From contig OX393557.1 in the NCBI GenBank assembly GCA_947650365.1, forward strand, positions 53,175,472-53,239,471: a stretch of DNA of 64,000 bases, given 5' to 3'. Position 1 is the first letter of the stretch. Every line of letters begins with the position of its first letter. Made by a program: the position numbers and the translations under genes. The stretch comes from Chamaelirium japonicum. Lineage: Eukaryota; Streptophyta; Magnoliopsida; Liliales; Melanthiaceae. The notes below the pieces were generated by a model. It was not told the DNA's origin. It did not search any database and saw only the letters and a program-made list of their open reading frames with translations. Positions 42,660 to 53,869 of this stretch are shown in pieces.

Positions 42660-43800
42660 GCGGGCATGCAGTACCAAGATATCCTACGTCATCATCCTCC
42701 GTCCGCTCTCCAGTTCCAAGTCATGCAAATGGACGAGCATATGGCGCAAATTACTCAGCTGATGGAGGAGAAGGACTGTTACATCAACACTCTGCTTCAA
42801 AAGCTAAACGCGAGGGATGCTACAGCAATCGATCAACCTCTTGCTTCTCCAGTAGCTGCTCCAGCTCCATCTTCAACTCCCACTCCTACAGAGGTTGTTC
42901 CGACGATTTTAGCGACTACTCCAGCACTCTCCTCGGTTCTTGTCCCAACAGAAGTCATCTCTCCAGTGCCAATCTCGGTGATCATGCAACCGCCGGATGC
43001 GGCGATAATGACTGCCCAACAGATACAGGCGTTGGTGGCTGACATGATGCGTTCCCACGGCGGCAGTCTTCCCTCGATCACGGCGGCGTACTCGAAGCCT
43101 TACACTGTAAGGATCCAGCATATGTGTTTTCCTACCGGGTTCTAGCCACCAAAGTTTCAGCACTTTGACGGGAAGGAAAATCCAAGGCAGCATATTTTCC
43201 ACTTCGTCAAAACTTGCAACAATGCTGGTACATACGGCGACGAAATGGTGAAGCAGTTCGTTCACACCCTCAAAGGTAATACATTTGACTGGTATGTTGA
43301 TCTCCTTCCCGGATCCATTGATAGCTGGGACCAAATGGAGAGGGAGTTCCTTAACCGCTTCTACAGCACCCAACGCATCGTTAGCACGACCGAGCTTACG
43401 GCTGTCAAGCAAAGGAAGGATGAGCCGGTGATCGACTACATTCATCGTTGGAGGAACCTTGCGTTGAATTCGCAAGACCGCTTGTCTGAAGATTCGGCCA
43501 TCGAGATGTGCACCCAAGGCATGCACTAGGGCTTGCTTTACATCCTCAAAGGGATCAAACGTCGGTCCTTCGAAGAACTCACAACTCGGGCTCACGATAT
43601 GAAGCTCAGCCTATCAAATCACGGGGACTCGAAGGGCAAAGACTTTTTGAAGGTGGAAAAGAAGGACAAGCCGCCGGCACCAAGAGCAGAGCAAGTTACG
43701 TTGCCGAGGTCGATTCATTCTCCAAACCGCTCAAAATCAGTGGCAAGCCGTGTCAAGGAAAGGGGACCGCCATACCGCCACCTCAGTCTCAATGACAACC
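42660..43800 (+). CDS. Gypsy-2 gag region
   Basis: A Pro/Thr/Ala-rich N-terminal part leads into the retrotransposon gag core at about 43150-43510 (PPKFQHFDGKENPRQHIFHF, KQFVHTLKGNTFDWYVDLLP, EREFLNRFYST, EPVIDYIHRWRNLAL). Lys-rich sequence follows. Decayed fossil. Confidence 0.85.
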
Positions 43801-44289
43801 AAGGATGACTCTCGAGGAGCTCAAAGCAAAGTAATATCCCTTTCTGGACTCAGAAGTCTCCTCCATGTTCGACCAGTTGCTGCAGGAAAAGATGATCGAG
43901 CCTCCTCTATCAAAGAGGTCTGAACAAATGCATCGTGTCGACGACCCACTCTTCTGCAAATCCACCGAGTGGTTAGTCATCCCATCAAGAAGTGCTTCGT
44001 CTTCAAAGAGAGAATCATGGTGCTTGCAAAGCAAGGGAAAATCAAGATCGACTCCGGTGATGTCGCTACAGCAAACATGACATCAATCACCTTTGGTTCC
44101 TTTTCGCTGATTCTCGTTTCTGCACGACTGGGAACGCCCAAGTTGTGCATCAATCGTCAAAGGCCAATCGCAAAGTCGGCTTCATAACCAAAGATCTCGA
44201 AGCGACGACGGCATGCCCCTGCGCTGCTGGGAATGAAACACCATTGCCTCGGGGGCAACCATCATCACGGTAGCAAGCACCTCTCCCGA

Positions 44290-44620
44290 GCAAAGCTATG
44301 TCTCGACAAATTCTCCGAGAAAGGTATAAGCGTGGAGATCCAGAAGTTGGCCTATTGGGCCAACCCTCGAGTAAATTCGATTACTACGTTCTCTACTCTC
44401 AACCTTCATCAGTCTCAATGGTGGAGATCACGCCAACTGGCTAGGGGTCGGAGAACGAGTCTGCGAAAGAGCGAGTCCCTCCCCGTCAAGCTATGTCTTA
44501 GCAAACTCTCCGAGAAAGGTACGAGCAGGGAGATCTAGAAGTTGGCTTATTGGGCCAGCCGTTGGGCAAGTTCAACTACTACACTCTCTACTCAAAAGCC
44601 TTCATTCGTTTCGATAGAAG
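44290..44620. repeat. About 195-bp internal duplication in Gypsy-2
   Basis: AAGCTATGTCT...CTCCGAGAAAGGTA...AGAAGTTGGCCTATTGGGCC occurs near 44298 and again near 44492. Confidence 0.8.
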
Positions 44621-45299
44621 AAATAAAGTCCATCGGCTGGGGATCAGAAGATGAGCCAACCGAGCCTCCAGAGGAACAAGTTTCTCCGACCAACGAAGAA
44701 CCTATAGCCACTACTCTGAATCTTCATATTGGCGAGGGAGAATCCACTGATGAAGATGCATGGGTCATGCTACCCCGGAGGCGAAGGTTACAGCTGGCGA
44801 GATGACACAAGCTAGATCGAGTGACGAGGAAACTCCCCGAGTGAAGTACTTACAAGAAGAAAAGCAAAGCTTCAGAGAGAAAAATGTTCAAAGTGCCATC
44901 GATAAATCCAGACGACCTTCTCCAACAGAGCCCTCTAGAATCAGCAACGCTGCAAGAGTTCTTCCCTGATCACTTTCTCCCAGCCGATCAGCAACTCAGA
45001 GTCTGTTGTTGCATGGTCAAAGTTCACGAGATGTTGAAAGGAAAAAGCAAGTCTTCCGAAGAAGACAACTCCGACGACAAGAGGAATGTCTCCGAAAAGG
45101 AGGGCACTGCCTCCCACGACGAGGCCATCTTGCACTTGCCGTTCATCGAAGCCTTGCACCTTCCGAAGAAAAGCCCGTCTAGCAATGGCCGTAGCCTGGG
45201 CAGATCCAGATAGCTACAAAAGAAAAAGGAAAGATGGTGAGAAGGGCAAAACTGTTGCCTCCTGCGATGCAGTAGTAACCTTCTCAGATGCAGATCTGC

Positions 45300-45570
45300 A
45301 ACTCGGAGCACGACTGCACAACCGGCCCATCTATGTCTCGGGATACATTAAGAAGAAGCCAGTAAATCGAATCCTGCTAGACTGTAGCTCCGCTATCAAT
45401 ATCATAAAGCTAGCTGTGTCATTCAAGGGTTCAACCAAGGCGGATAGTCCACTATCGGGATCATCCGTTTGAAGCTTTCCATCGACCAGCTCGACACAAC
45501 GGTCCTCGTCCACATCATTAACTGCCAGACATCATATCCCTTCTTGCTGGGAAGACCTTGGCTATATGAG
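45300..45570 (+). CDS. Gypsy-2 protease region
   Basis: RPIYVSGYIKKKPVNRILLD and, further on, SYPFLLGRPWLYENGVIVST mark the aspartic protease of Tat elements, in the expected place between gag and reverse transcriptase. Decayed. Confidence 0.75.
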
Positions 45571-46757
45571 AACGGTGTTATAGTATCTACCTGGCACCAG
45601 TGCCTCAAGTACTACGAGGAAGGCATGGAGAAGTGCATCGTCTCTGATGACAAGCCATTCAATGAGGCTGAAGCACACCTTGCTGACGCCAAGTTTTACC
45701 AGGCAAAAGACCTTGTTGCGGAAGTCCTTCTAACTAAAGCTCCTCGAACCCAAAAGGCTGAAGAAATGAGATGGGATAAAACTACTCCACCTGCAAATCC
45801 AGAATAACCTCCCAGCAAGACGATGCTTGAGGTCATGGAAACACCAAGGTCAAAATAAAGAATGCACATCAGCTTCAAGCCAAAACCCACGCAACATGCT
45901 CCGTTGCCAGTCCAAGCTACGCCAGTACTGTGCCTCATGCCTCAGTGGCTTTGCAAACGCAAGCGATCGCCTCTTGCTTCAGCAAAAGAGCCAGTTTCGC
46001 CACTATCGAAGGCCAATGTCATCACTCTGTAAGAAATGACGTGCCACTACTTGGTCTGACGCAAGCTTCAAGCCCGATCGGACTTATCGACTCCAATCAA
46101 CTCGAATTCAAGCCAAAAGGGAGTTGGGGGCAAAACGCCGCCAAGTTGCTGCTTAAAGCCGGATACAACAAAGAGAGCACTATACACATAGGCACGTTTC
46201 CTCCAGCTGCGACACCACATGGGATGACCAAGACTCAAGCTCGCCTTTTTCAAAGCGGCGAACAAATTCTCCCAAATCGACGAGGCATCTGCTTCAGTCA
46301 AACCCCGATGGTCGTCAAGATCGCAACCAATAAGACCTTCACCTCCAACTACATTGAGGTGAAGATAGTAGATGAGGCAGCTAAAGGGTCGATAATCTCT
46401 GATGCACGCTCCACTTACGCTGTCTGTCCTAATAGTAAGTCAGTCAAAAGAAGCGACGACAAGCTCAATGCCGAACCATACTCCAGAAGCAAAATAGAAG
46501 CAGTCAAAGCTGGTCAAATTCAAAGCATACATCCGTGTTCGAAAGGCTCAGGCCAATCAAGAAAGCAAAGAAGAAGTCAGTGTTCGACCGTTTGGAAATG
46601 CCGGTTAGGGATGCCGTTTCAATACCCGCCCATCCACCCATGATAACCATCAATCATATCTCCGTTAATCAGAAAATGGTGATACTTCTACTTCGGACGA
46701 TGAGTTGCAAGACGCCCGTCGGTCCTCGAAGAAGGGGGGCAATCCACCATTGACGAT

Positions 46758-47500
46758 TTGAAGGAAATAAACTTGGGCACAGAAAAAGAGCCCCGGCCTA
46801 CATTCATCAGTACACTCTTGACTCCTGAAGAAGAAGCTGCATACATCAAGCTGCTTCGAGAATACAGAGACGTCTTCGTATGGTCCTACAAGGAGATGCC
46901 AGGTCTTGATCCTAAAATCACAGTGCACCAGCTCGGTGTCAAACACAGAGCTAGCGCTATCAAGCAAGGACAAAGACGCTACCAATCGAAACTGGTATCC
47001 CATATAGAAAGTGCCTTAAACAAGCTCATCGAAGCTGGCTTTATTCGAGAAGTCAAGTACCCGACATGGATTTCCAGCATTGTTCCAGTCAAAAAGAAAA
47101 ATGGTCAAATCAGAGTATACGTGGACTTCAAGGACTTGAACAATGCATGCCCTAAGGATGACTTCCCACTGCCAATCACAGAGCTAATGGTGGACACGAC
47201 GACAGGCCACGAAGTACTAACTTTCATGGACAGATCTTCAGGCCATAACCAGATCAGGATGACGCCAAAAGATGAAGAGCTCACGACGTTCCGCACAACG
47301 AAGGGGATCTACTGCTATAAAGTCATGCCATTCGGCTTGAAAAAAGCAAGAGCCACCTACCAATGAGCCATGCAGAGAATCTTCGATGATATTTTTCATC
47401 AAAACGTGGAATACTACGTCGACGACCTTGTCGTAAAATTAAAGAAGAAGTCGACACGTCTTCAAACCTCGAGCTAATTTTCAAACGGCTTCGAAGGTAC
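46758..47500 (+). CDS. Gypsy-2 reverse transcriptase region
   Basis: Blocks EEEAAYIKLLREYRDVFVWS, FIREVKYPTWISSIVPVKKK, VDFKDLNNACPKDDFPLP, MDRSSGHNQI, KGIYCYKVMPFGLK and YYVDDLV follow in order. Decayed. Confidence 0.88.
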
Positions 47501-47509
47501 CAACTCCGT

Positions 47510-48640
47510 ATGAATCCACTCAAGTGTGCATTTGGAGTTTCTTTGGGAAAATTCGTCGGCTTCATCGTACGGTATCGAGGCATTGAGATAGATCAATCTA
47601 AAATTGATGCTATCATCAACATGCCTGCACCTAAGACGGTGCGAGATCTCAAAGGTCTTCAAGGGCATCTAGCGTATATCAGAAGATTCATCGCCAACCT
47701 AGCCGAAAAATATCGCCCCTTTAGCCACCTCATGAAGAAAGGAGTGTCGTGCAAATGGGATGAAGCTTGCCAAGAAGCTCTCCAAAGCGTCAAAGAGTAT
47801 TTACTCAAGCCTCCAGTCCTGTCAGCACCAGTTGAAGGAAAGCCATTGATTCTCTACATTAGCGCTCAGGAGCAATCCGTGGGGGTGCTCCTGGCTCAAG
47901 ATAACGGACTAGATAAAGAAATAGCTTGGTACTACTTGAGTCGCACCCTCGTCGGTGCGGAACTAAACTACTTCTCGATCGAGAAGGTCTGTCTAGCGCT
48001 CATCTTAGCTACAAAGAAGCTACAACACTATATGCTAGCTCACACCATTAGACTCATATCAAAAGCCGACCCTCTCAAATACATCACGTCAAAACCAGTG
48101 CTCTCCGGACGTCTAGCAAAGTGGGCGCTGCTACTCCTCGAGTTCCATATTACCTTCGTTCCACAGAAGGTAGTCAAAGGGCAAGCTCTTGCAGACTTCA
48201 TGGCGGAATATCCTCTCCCAGTGGAATGGGAACTGTCAGAAGACCTCCCAAACGAAGAAGTATTCTCTATCGACATCGCTCCCTCTTGGAAGATGTTCTT
48301 TGACGGTGCAGCAAGGCAAGACGTGGCAGGAGCAGGGTTTATCTTCGTCACTCCAAACAACGAGATACTCCCCTTCTCGTTTCTACTATTGGAACCATGC
48401 TCTAACAATGTGGCGAAATATCAAGCTCTGCTCATCAGCCTCGAACTCGCCAACGACATAAAGCTTCAAGGGCTCGAGATCTTCGGCGACTCCCAGCTCA
48501 TCATCTAGCAAGTCTTGGGGGCATATGAAGTCAACAAGGAAGACCTCATGCCGCTGCACACATAAGCTCAGGAGCTCCTCGACACGCTCGAGGCCGCTTC
48601 CATTCAGCATGTCCCCAGGAATCTCAACTAGCAGGCTGAG
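47510..48640 (+). CDS. Gypsy-2 connection and dual RNase H region
   Basis: NPLKCAFGVSLGKFVGFIV opens the connection. The first RNase H (about 47820-48220) has LILYISAQEQSVGVLLAQD and IRLISKADPLKYI. The second begins KMFFDGAARQDVAGAGFIFV (about 48290) and has YQALLISLELA and FGDSQLII. The second is the archaeal-type domain known from Tat elements. Confidence 0.85.
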
Positions 48641-48811
48641 ACGCTTGCAAATTTGGCGGCTATACTTTCGTTTCCAGAAGGACGTCAGCTCATCATCCCC
48701 ATCTGCAAAAGAATAGTGATCACCAACAAAGACGGCCCTGCTGGGGGTCCAGTTCAAGTCAACACAATACACGTCTTCATGATTTAAGAACAAGATTGGA
48801 GATAACCCTTA

Positions 48812-50041
48812 TTGGATTACCTCATCCATGGGAAACTACCTGACAATTCAAAGTGCAAAATCGACGTTCGTCGGCGGTCCCTGAAGTTTTTCCACTCCAA
48901 CAATGAGCTGTACCGTCGAAGCTATGATGACATGCTCTTGAGATGTCTCACAAGAAACGAGGCAAAAGCCTCACTGGAAGAGGCCCATGCTAGAATCTGT
49001 AGCTCGCATCAGTCTGATCCAAAGCTCCATTTTTGCATTAGGAGGATGGGTTATTGCTGGCCCACCATGGTTAAGGACTACTTGGAGTTTGCAAAGAAAT
49101 ATCATGCCTGCCAAATACACGACGATTATATCTGTTAACCACCAGAGCCTTTGCATCCGACGATCGCATCATGGCCCTTCGATGGATGGGGACTCGACAT
49201 CGTAGGTCCTCTGCCCAGGTCATCCAGGTAGCATCGTTACATCCTGACAACAACAGACTACTTTTCCAAATGGGCCGAAGCAATACCTCTATGGGAAGTC
49301 ACAAGACACTCCGGTATCAGCTTCATCCAGAATGAAATCATCTTCTGATATGGAGTCCCTCGCTACATCGTCACGGACAACGGGAAGCAGTTCAAGAATG
49401 CCACTGTCAGCCAGTTCTGTGCCAAGTACGACATTAAGCAGAAGTACTCAACAATGTACAATACTCCAACCAATGCCCTGGCGGAAGCCTTCAACAAGAC
49501 TCTCTGTAAGCTGTTGAAGAAGATCATCTCGAAGTCAAAGAAGGACTGACATGAACACATGGGCAAAGCACTATGGGTCTACCGCATGTCCTTCCGTACT
49601 TCAATACAAGCAACTCCGTACTCCCTCGTTTATAGGATAGAAGCTGTCCTCCCACTCGAGCTTCAGATCCCATCGCTCAGGATAGCAATCCAAGAAGGCT
49701 TCACCAGCGACGACAATGCCCAGCTCCGCCAGGCAGAATTGGAGGCACTAGATAAAAGGCGCCTCAAAGCTCAGCAATGTTTGGAGTGCTATCAGGCCAG
49801 ATTGACTCGTGCCTTCAATAAGAAGATTCATCCTTAATCCTTCCAAATAGAAGAGTTGGTACTGACAGTCAAATGCCCCATCATTCTCTCGTATCGAGGA
49901 GAAAAGAAGTTCGACGCCAAATGGGATGGACCGCACGCTGTCAAAGAAGTCTACTCCAGCGGTGCATATCTCCTCACTACACTAGAAGGGCTTGAGCTCG
50001 GTCCTATCAACGACAAGTATCTCAAAAGGTACTATGCCTAA
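48812..50041 (+). CDS. Gypsy-2 integrase region
   Basis: HHCC-type zinc part near 48980-49110 (EAHARICSSHQ, RMGYCWPTM), catalytic-core blocks (WGLDIVGPLP-like near 49185, RYIVTDNGKQF near 49350-49385, YRMSFRTSIQATPYSLVY near 49575-49630) and a C-terminal segment WDGPHAVKEVYSSGAYLL to the stop at 50039-50041. Decayed. Confidence 0.85.
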
Positions 50042-50246
50042 AATGAGGCTGCACAAAAAAAAAAAAACAACGTGAACTACGTGTGACTTGATCCCCCTCA
50101 GGTGAGTACGTAGGCAGCCTGAGAAGTCACTTCAGGTTTAGTTCAACAAAAAAAAAACCAACAATAGTTCATACGAATGATATGAAAAGTATGATGACAT
50201 GAGTCCAAAAAGGAAATACAATATGAAGTGACAAAACAAGATGCAA
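50042..50246. other. Spacer between Gypsy-2 integrase and antisense ORF
   Basis: Contains two A-runs and GAGTACGTAGGCAGCCTGAG, a block often found downstream of pol in plant Tat elements (from memory). It separates two convergent coding regions by about 205 bases. Confidence 0.5.
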
Positions 50247-53142
50247 CTAGTAGAGAGTATCTAGAGCTCGAAGACAACGCAACAACTCCTCTCTAGTAGC
50301 CTCCACTTGCTGCAGCTTCAAAGGGCGTGTGGCTATAAGCTCCCGACGGGCTAACAAGTCCGCTTGCTGGTTCAAGAAGCTCACCCTCGAAGCTCTCTCC
50401 ACAGTCTCGGCCCGCTCCAAACGAGATTCTACTTTCCGAAGCGAGACTCGCACCGATTCCACCTTCTTTTATGCCTTCGCCAAACTTGAAGTCACATCTG
50501 CTAGCTGGCGCTCCGACTGGCCCAAACTCTCCTCAGTTTGTCGCTAACTAAGAAGGAGTATTCCCCTCCAATAGAGCCCACAGGGAACGATAAGCATCGT
50601 TATCAGTCACGAGCAAGTTCATCTGTGCGACAAAAGAAGAACTGTCTACCTTGAACTTCGCCAAACTTGCACAAAACATGGTGCCATCGGTAGACCACAA
50701 GATTTGGAGAGCGTAAAAACTCTCATCCTGGAAAGACTCAAGTGTCAACTTGATGTACTACCGACAACTCTCAAGAAGGAACTCTGAAACTCGGCTCCTC
50801 GGTCTCAACACCTGACAAGGTGCCTCAGAATACGTGGGCAAAACTTTACCCACTACTGCGGCCGCTAGAGGAGCCATCTTTGCTAACGAGGTTGACGAAA
50901 CTGGAGGAACTGCCACCACTGTCGCACCAATCGTCTTCTCCACCAAGCCTGAGAAGACAGTAATCGGGGTATACCGCCTGCCGATACTCGAAACCTCGAC
51001 CTCCTCACGAAAAGACAAAGTATCAGCGTCGATGTCATCTAGATCGATGTCGCCACTGGGAAAGTTCTCCCCGCAAAGTTTAAGAAGGTCCAGATCATTC
51101 AGGGGAACATCTAGCCCACACTTCCCGGGTACTTCTTGCACAGCCCCAGTAAGCGAACGCCCTTGGCACACTTTCAAAGAATCCGGCTCATGCTCCACTA
51201 CTATGATGGAGTCTGCCCAAAGAAAAGGATGCACTACTCAGCAAGACAAAGACCCTGAAATTAAAGAAGAAGCAAGAGAAGAAACTTCGTGCGTACCTAC
51301 AAAGTCAGACAGAGCTATCCCAGATGGGGCAATCACCTCATCCCCTAAAAGACTGGGCTCCTCGACATCCTCTGCCGGGTAGGGCACCCTCGAAGTTGCC
51401 CCACACTGAATGCACACCTTCCGTCTCTTAGGTGGGGCACTTTCGACGGCTGTCTTCTGAAGAATAAACGGCGCAGGGGCACTCGCAGGATCGACCCCTG
51501 ACACGGGAGCCAAAGAAGGGACCTGACGGATACTGGAAAAATGACTACAAGTTCTCTCGATCCTCTGAACTCCCAACCAAAGGCGACGATCCTCAGACCC
51601 CGCTGAAGAATCAAAACTGAAGCCCTTGGACTCGCTACTTGCCTAGACATCAATCGGAAGACTCGCAAGTAATGGGGATACTTGCTCTTCGATCCATTTA
51701 CAGTAACATAGAGTCACGGCATCCCTTGATCCTGACTTGGTCCCAGGAAAGAAGCTGCCACCAGTCAGCCGAGCATAAAGAGAAGCCCAGAGGTGATAGC
51801 CTTCCTGAGGGCTAATACGCCGCTGCAATTGCTGTGGCATACCAATACCTCCTACCGAAATCCTTGTTGGCGAGCAAAGAGGTGAGGGGAGTATTGTTCC
51901 ACCTCCACTATATCTCCTTGACACCAAACCAAATAGCCTGGGCGGCAGCTGACCATGTTCCAGTACAAGCCAATAGAGAGCTCCTCGTTGTCATAAACCG
52001 TCGACCTTTCTAGAGGCAACACTAAGTGCTCTGACGTGAACTCAAAATCTGTACCTCCCATCTTCCGTAAAAGGGTTCGAGCACACTCCTTCGGGCATTC
52101 CCAGCTAATGAAGGCATTCAAGATTCCCCCTACTCCTAACAAGAACGGCAGGTCGGCTGGATGCCCACATCTGGCGAAAATCTCTTTCGAAAAGTGAAGG
52201 GCCACCCAACCGTACAAATAGTGCAGAGGTCCAAAGGCATTAGAATGACCAATTTCCCCTTTGGCGTTGTCCAAATTGGACAAGCTCCAGTACGTACCGC
52301 TAAGCCCCTGGTACAAGACACACAAGATCGCCTGAGCCAAATTGAAGAGCTCCCCCCTCACCATCCGGGATGCTACAAGAAAAGTCCCAGGACGGATGGT
52401 CTCGCCAGCACAAGGAAGCACGAATCGACAAAGGAAAACGACCAACCCGGCGGCTCGACAACCTGCTCACCACTCTTCACTATCACGCTTCAGACTAAGA
52501 ACCTCCCACGGGCTCTGTTTCCTTTCCATCGAATGCCTTACTTGGGTTAAAGGCTTGATCGGCCTCACAAAGGATCGCAGTGGAGGCCTCTTTATTTGGG
52601 CAATTTTCTACATCGAGTGAGCTGAAGGGGCAGAGAACCAGTACTCACCCCTGAACCTGAAATCTACCCAAGATGAATGGCGAACTCGGTCCAACTTATC
52701 TCGCGCTGCAACAATGGCGTACACCTTGAACAAAAGAAGGCAAGAACTCGGGGAAAAGTTGTTATCCATCAGATCCTTCAAAGCTGGCACCTCCTCTTGA
52801 TAATAGTTTCGCACCTCACGACATCCGGTAACGATGTGAACATCGCAGAGGGAAATCCCTATTTCTCCCGCTCCAGTAAGAAACATGTTGGTATCCGGGC
52901 ACCAGAGTTTGCAGAGAGCCCTGCACATCCCTTCAGGATGACTATACTCTCAACATGCTGGCACTAGGAACTTCGCCAATGGTTTCATCTCAGGCTCCAT
53001 CCCGAAAACTTTTGAAAGCTTGCCCATCCACTCGCGAAAACCGCAGAGGTACTGAACATCCTCACAAGGCCAAGAGTCAACACCCCATCGGGTCATGCGA
53101 GAGTAGATCTTTGAAGCCACTACCGGTATAGGCGCAAAGTCT
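50247..53142 (-). CDS. Gypsy-2 antisense additional ORF: plant mobile domain plus coiled coil
   Basis: It runs opposite to gag-pol. Near 52600-52930 are TNMFLTGAGEIGISLCDVHI and YYQEEVPALKDL, and near 52100-52440 are TFLVASRMVRGELFNLAQAI, GPLHYLYGWVALHFSKEIF and the RTLLRKMGG region, characteristic of the plant mobile domain (aminotransferase-like) in Tat additional ORFs. A Ser/Pro-rich middle follows, then a coiled coil (about 50250-50460, RKVESRLERAETVERASR). At the upstream end FREWMGKLSKVFGMEPEMKP continues to 53142, where the CACTA interrupts it. Broken by several changes. Role in the element is unknown. Confidence 0.8.
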
Positions 53143-53145
53143 TCA

Positions 53146-53645
53146 CATTACAAAAAAAACAGTTATTACCGACGGACAATATCCGTCGGTAATATTAATA
53201 TTCCGTCAGTAATATTTTATAGCGACGGAAGATATTTCCGTCGCCAGCTGTCGGGAAAAAAGGTGTCGGGGAAAACAATATGACGGACCAAAAATTACCG
53301 TCGGTAATAATAATTAATACCGACGGTAATATTAAAGCTGTCGGAAAGATTTAAACAATTAAAAATTAATATAATATATTATTACCGACGATACATAATA
53401 TTCCGTCGGTAATATATAAGACTTTTACCGATGGTTAGAATATAACCTGTCGGTAATACTTTATATATTACCGATGGATATATATTTCCGGTCGGTAATA
53501 ATATATATATTACCGACGGCTATATATGTCCAGTCGGCAATAATATATATATTACCGACGGATATTATATTCCGTCGGTAACTTATTTATAATTTTTAAA
53601 AAAATAAAAACTTTATTAAAGACAGAATAATTAATTTCTGTCGGT
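53146..53645. repeat. CACTA terminal and subterminal repeats
   Basis: After the end, TTACCGACGG and CCGTCGGTAAT motifs alternate in both orientations about fifteen times in an AT-rich background, the typical binding-site-dense subterminal zone of plant CACTA elements. It resembles 30415-30770. Confidence 0.88.
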
Positions 53646-53869
53646 AATAAGTATGTTTTTTTTTTAATAAATTTACCTAAATAATGTTATTTAATTCCTG
53701 TGATTTACAACAATACATTACCACAATTTATCAAATATTACCACAATTTATAAAATATTACCGCAAATTTAAAAATATTACCTAAATTGATAAAAAATTA
53801 TAGCAAATTATCAAATAATAACCACATATTACAAAATAATATTTACACAATCCAAAACTGAGAGATGCC
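53646..53869. other. AT-rich 3' region of the tnpA-like gene
   Basis: AAAATATTACC/ACAATTTATC repeats; it would be 3' untranslated sequence of the minus-strand gene. Confidence 0.5.

Larger units (their letters stand above)
41812..53142 (+). mobile_element. Ty3/gypsy retrotransposon, Tat lineage (Gypsy-2), heavily decayed
   Basis: In order: a rearranged 5' part with LTR end and primer site, gag, protease, reverse transcriptase, two RNase H domains, integrase and an antisense additional ORF. The LTR is reduced to about 58 bases at 42141-42198. The element stops at 53142-53145, where a CACTA transposon has inserted into the additional ORF; the remainder may lie beyond 64000. It carries well over ten breaks and is much older than Gypsy-1. 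Its reverse transcriptase (FIREVKYPTWISS, YYVDDLV) and dual RNase H show the same lineage as Gypsy-1. Confidence 0.88.
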
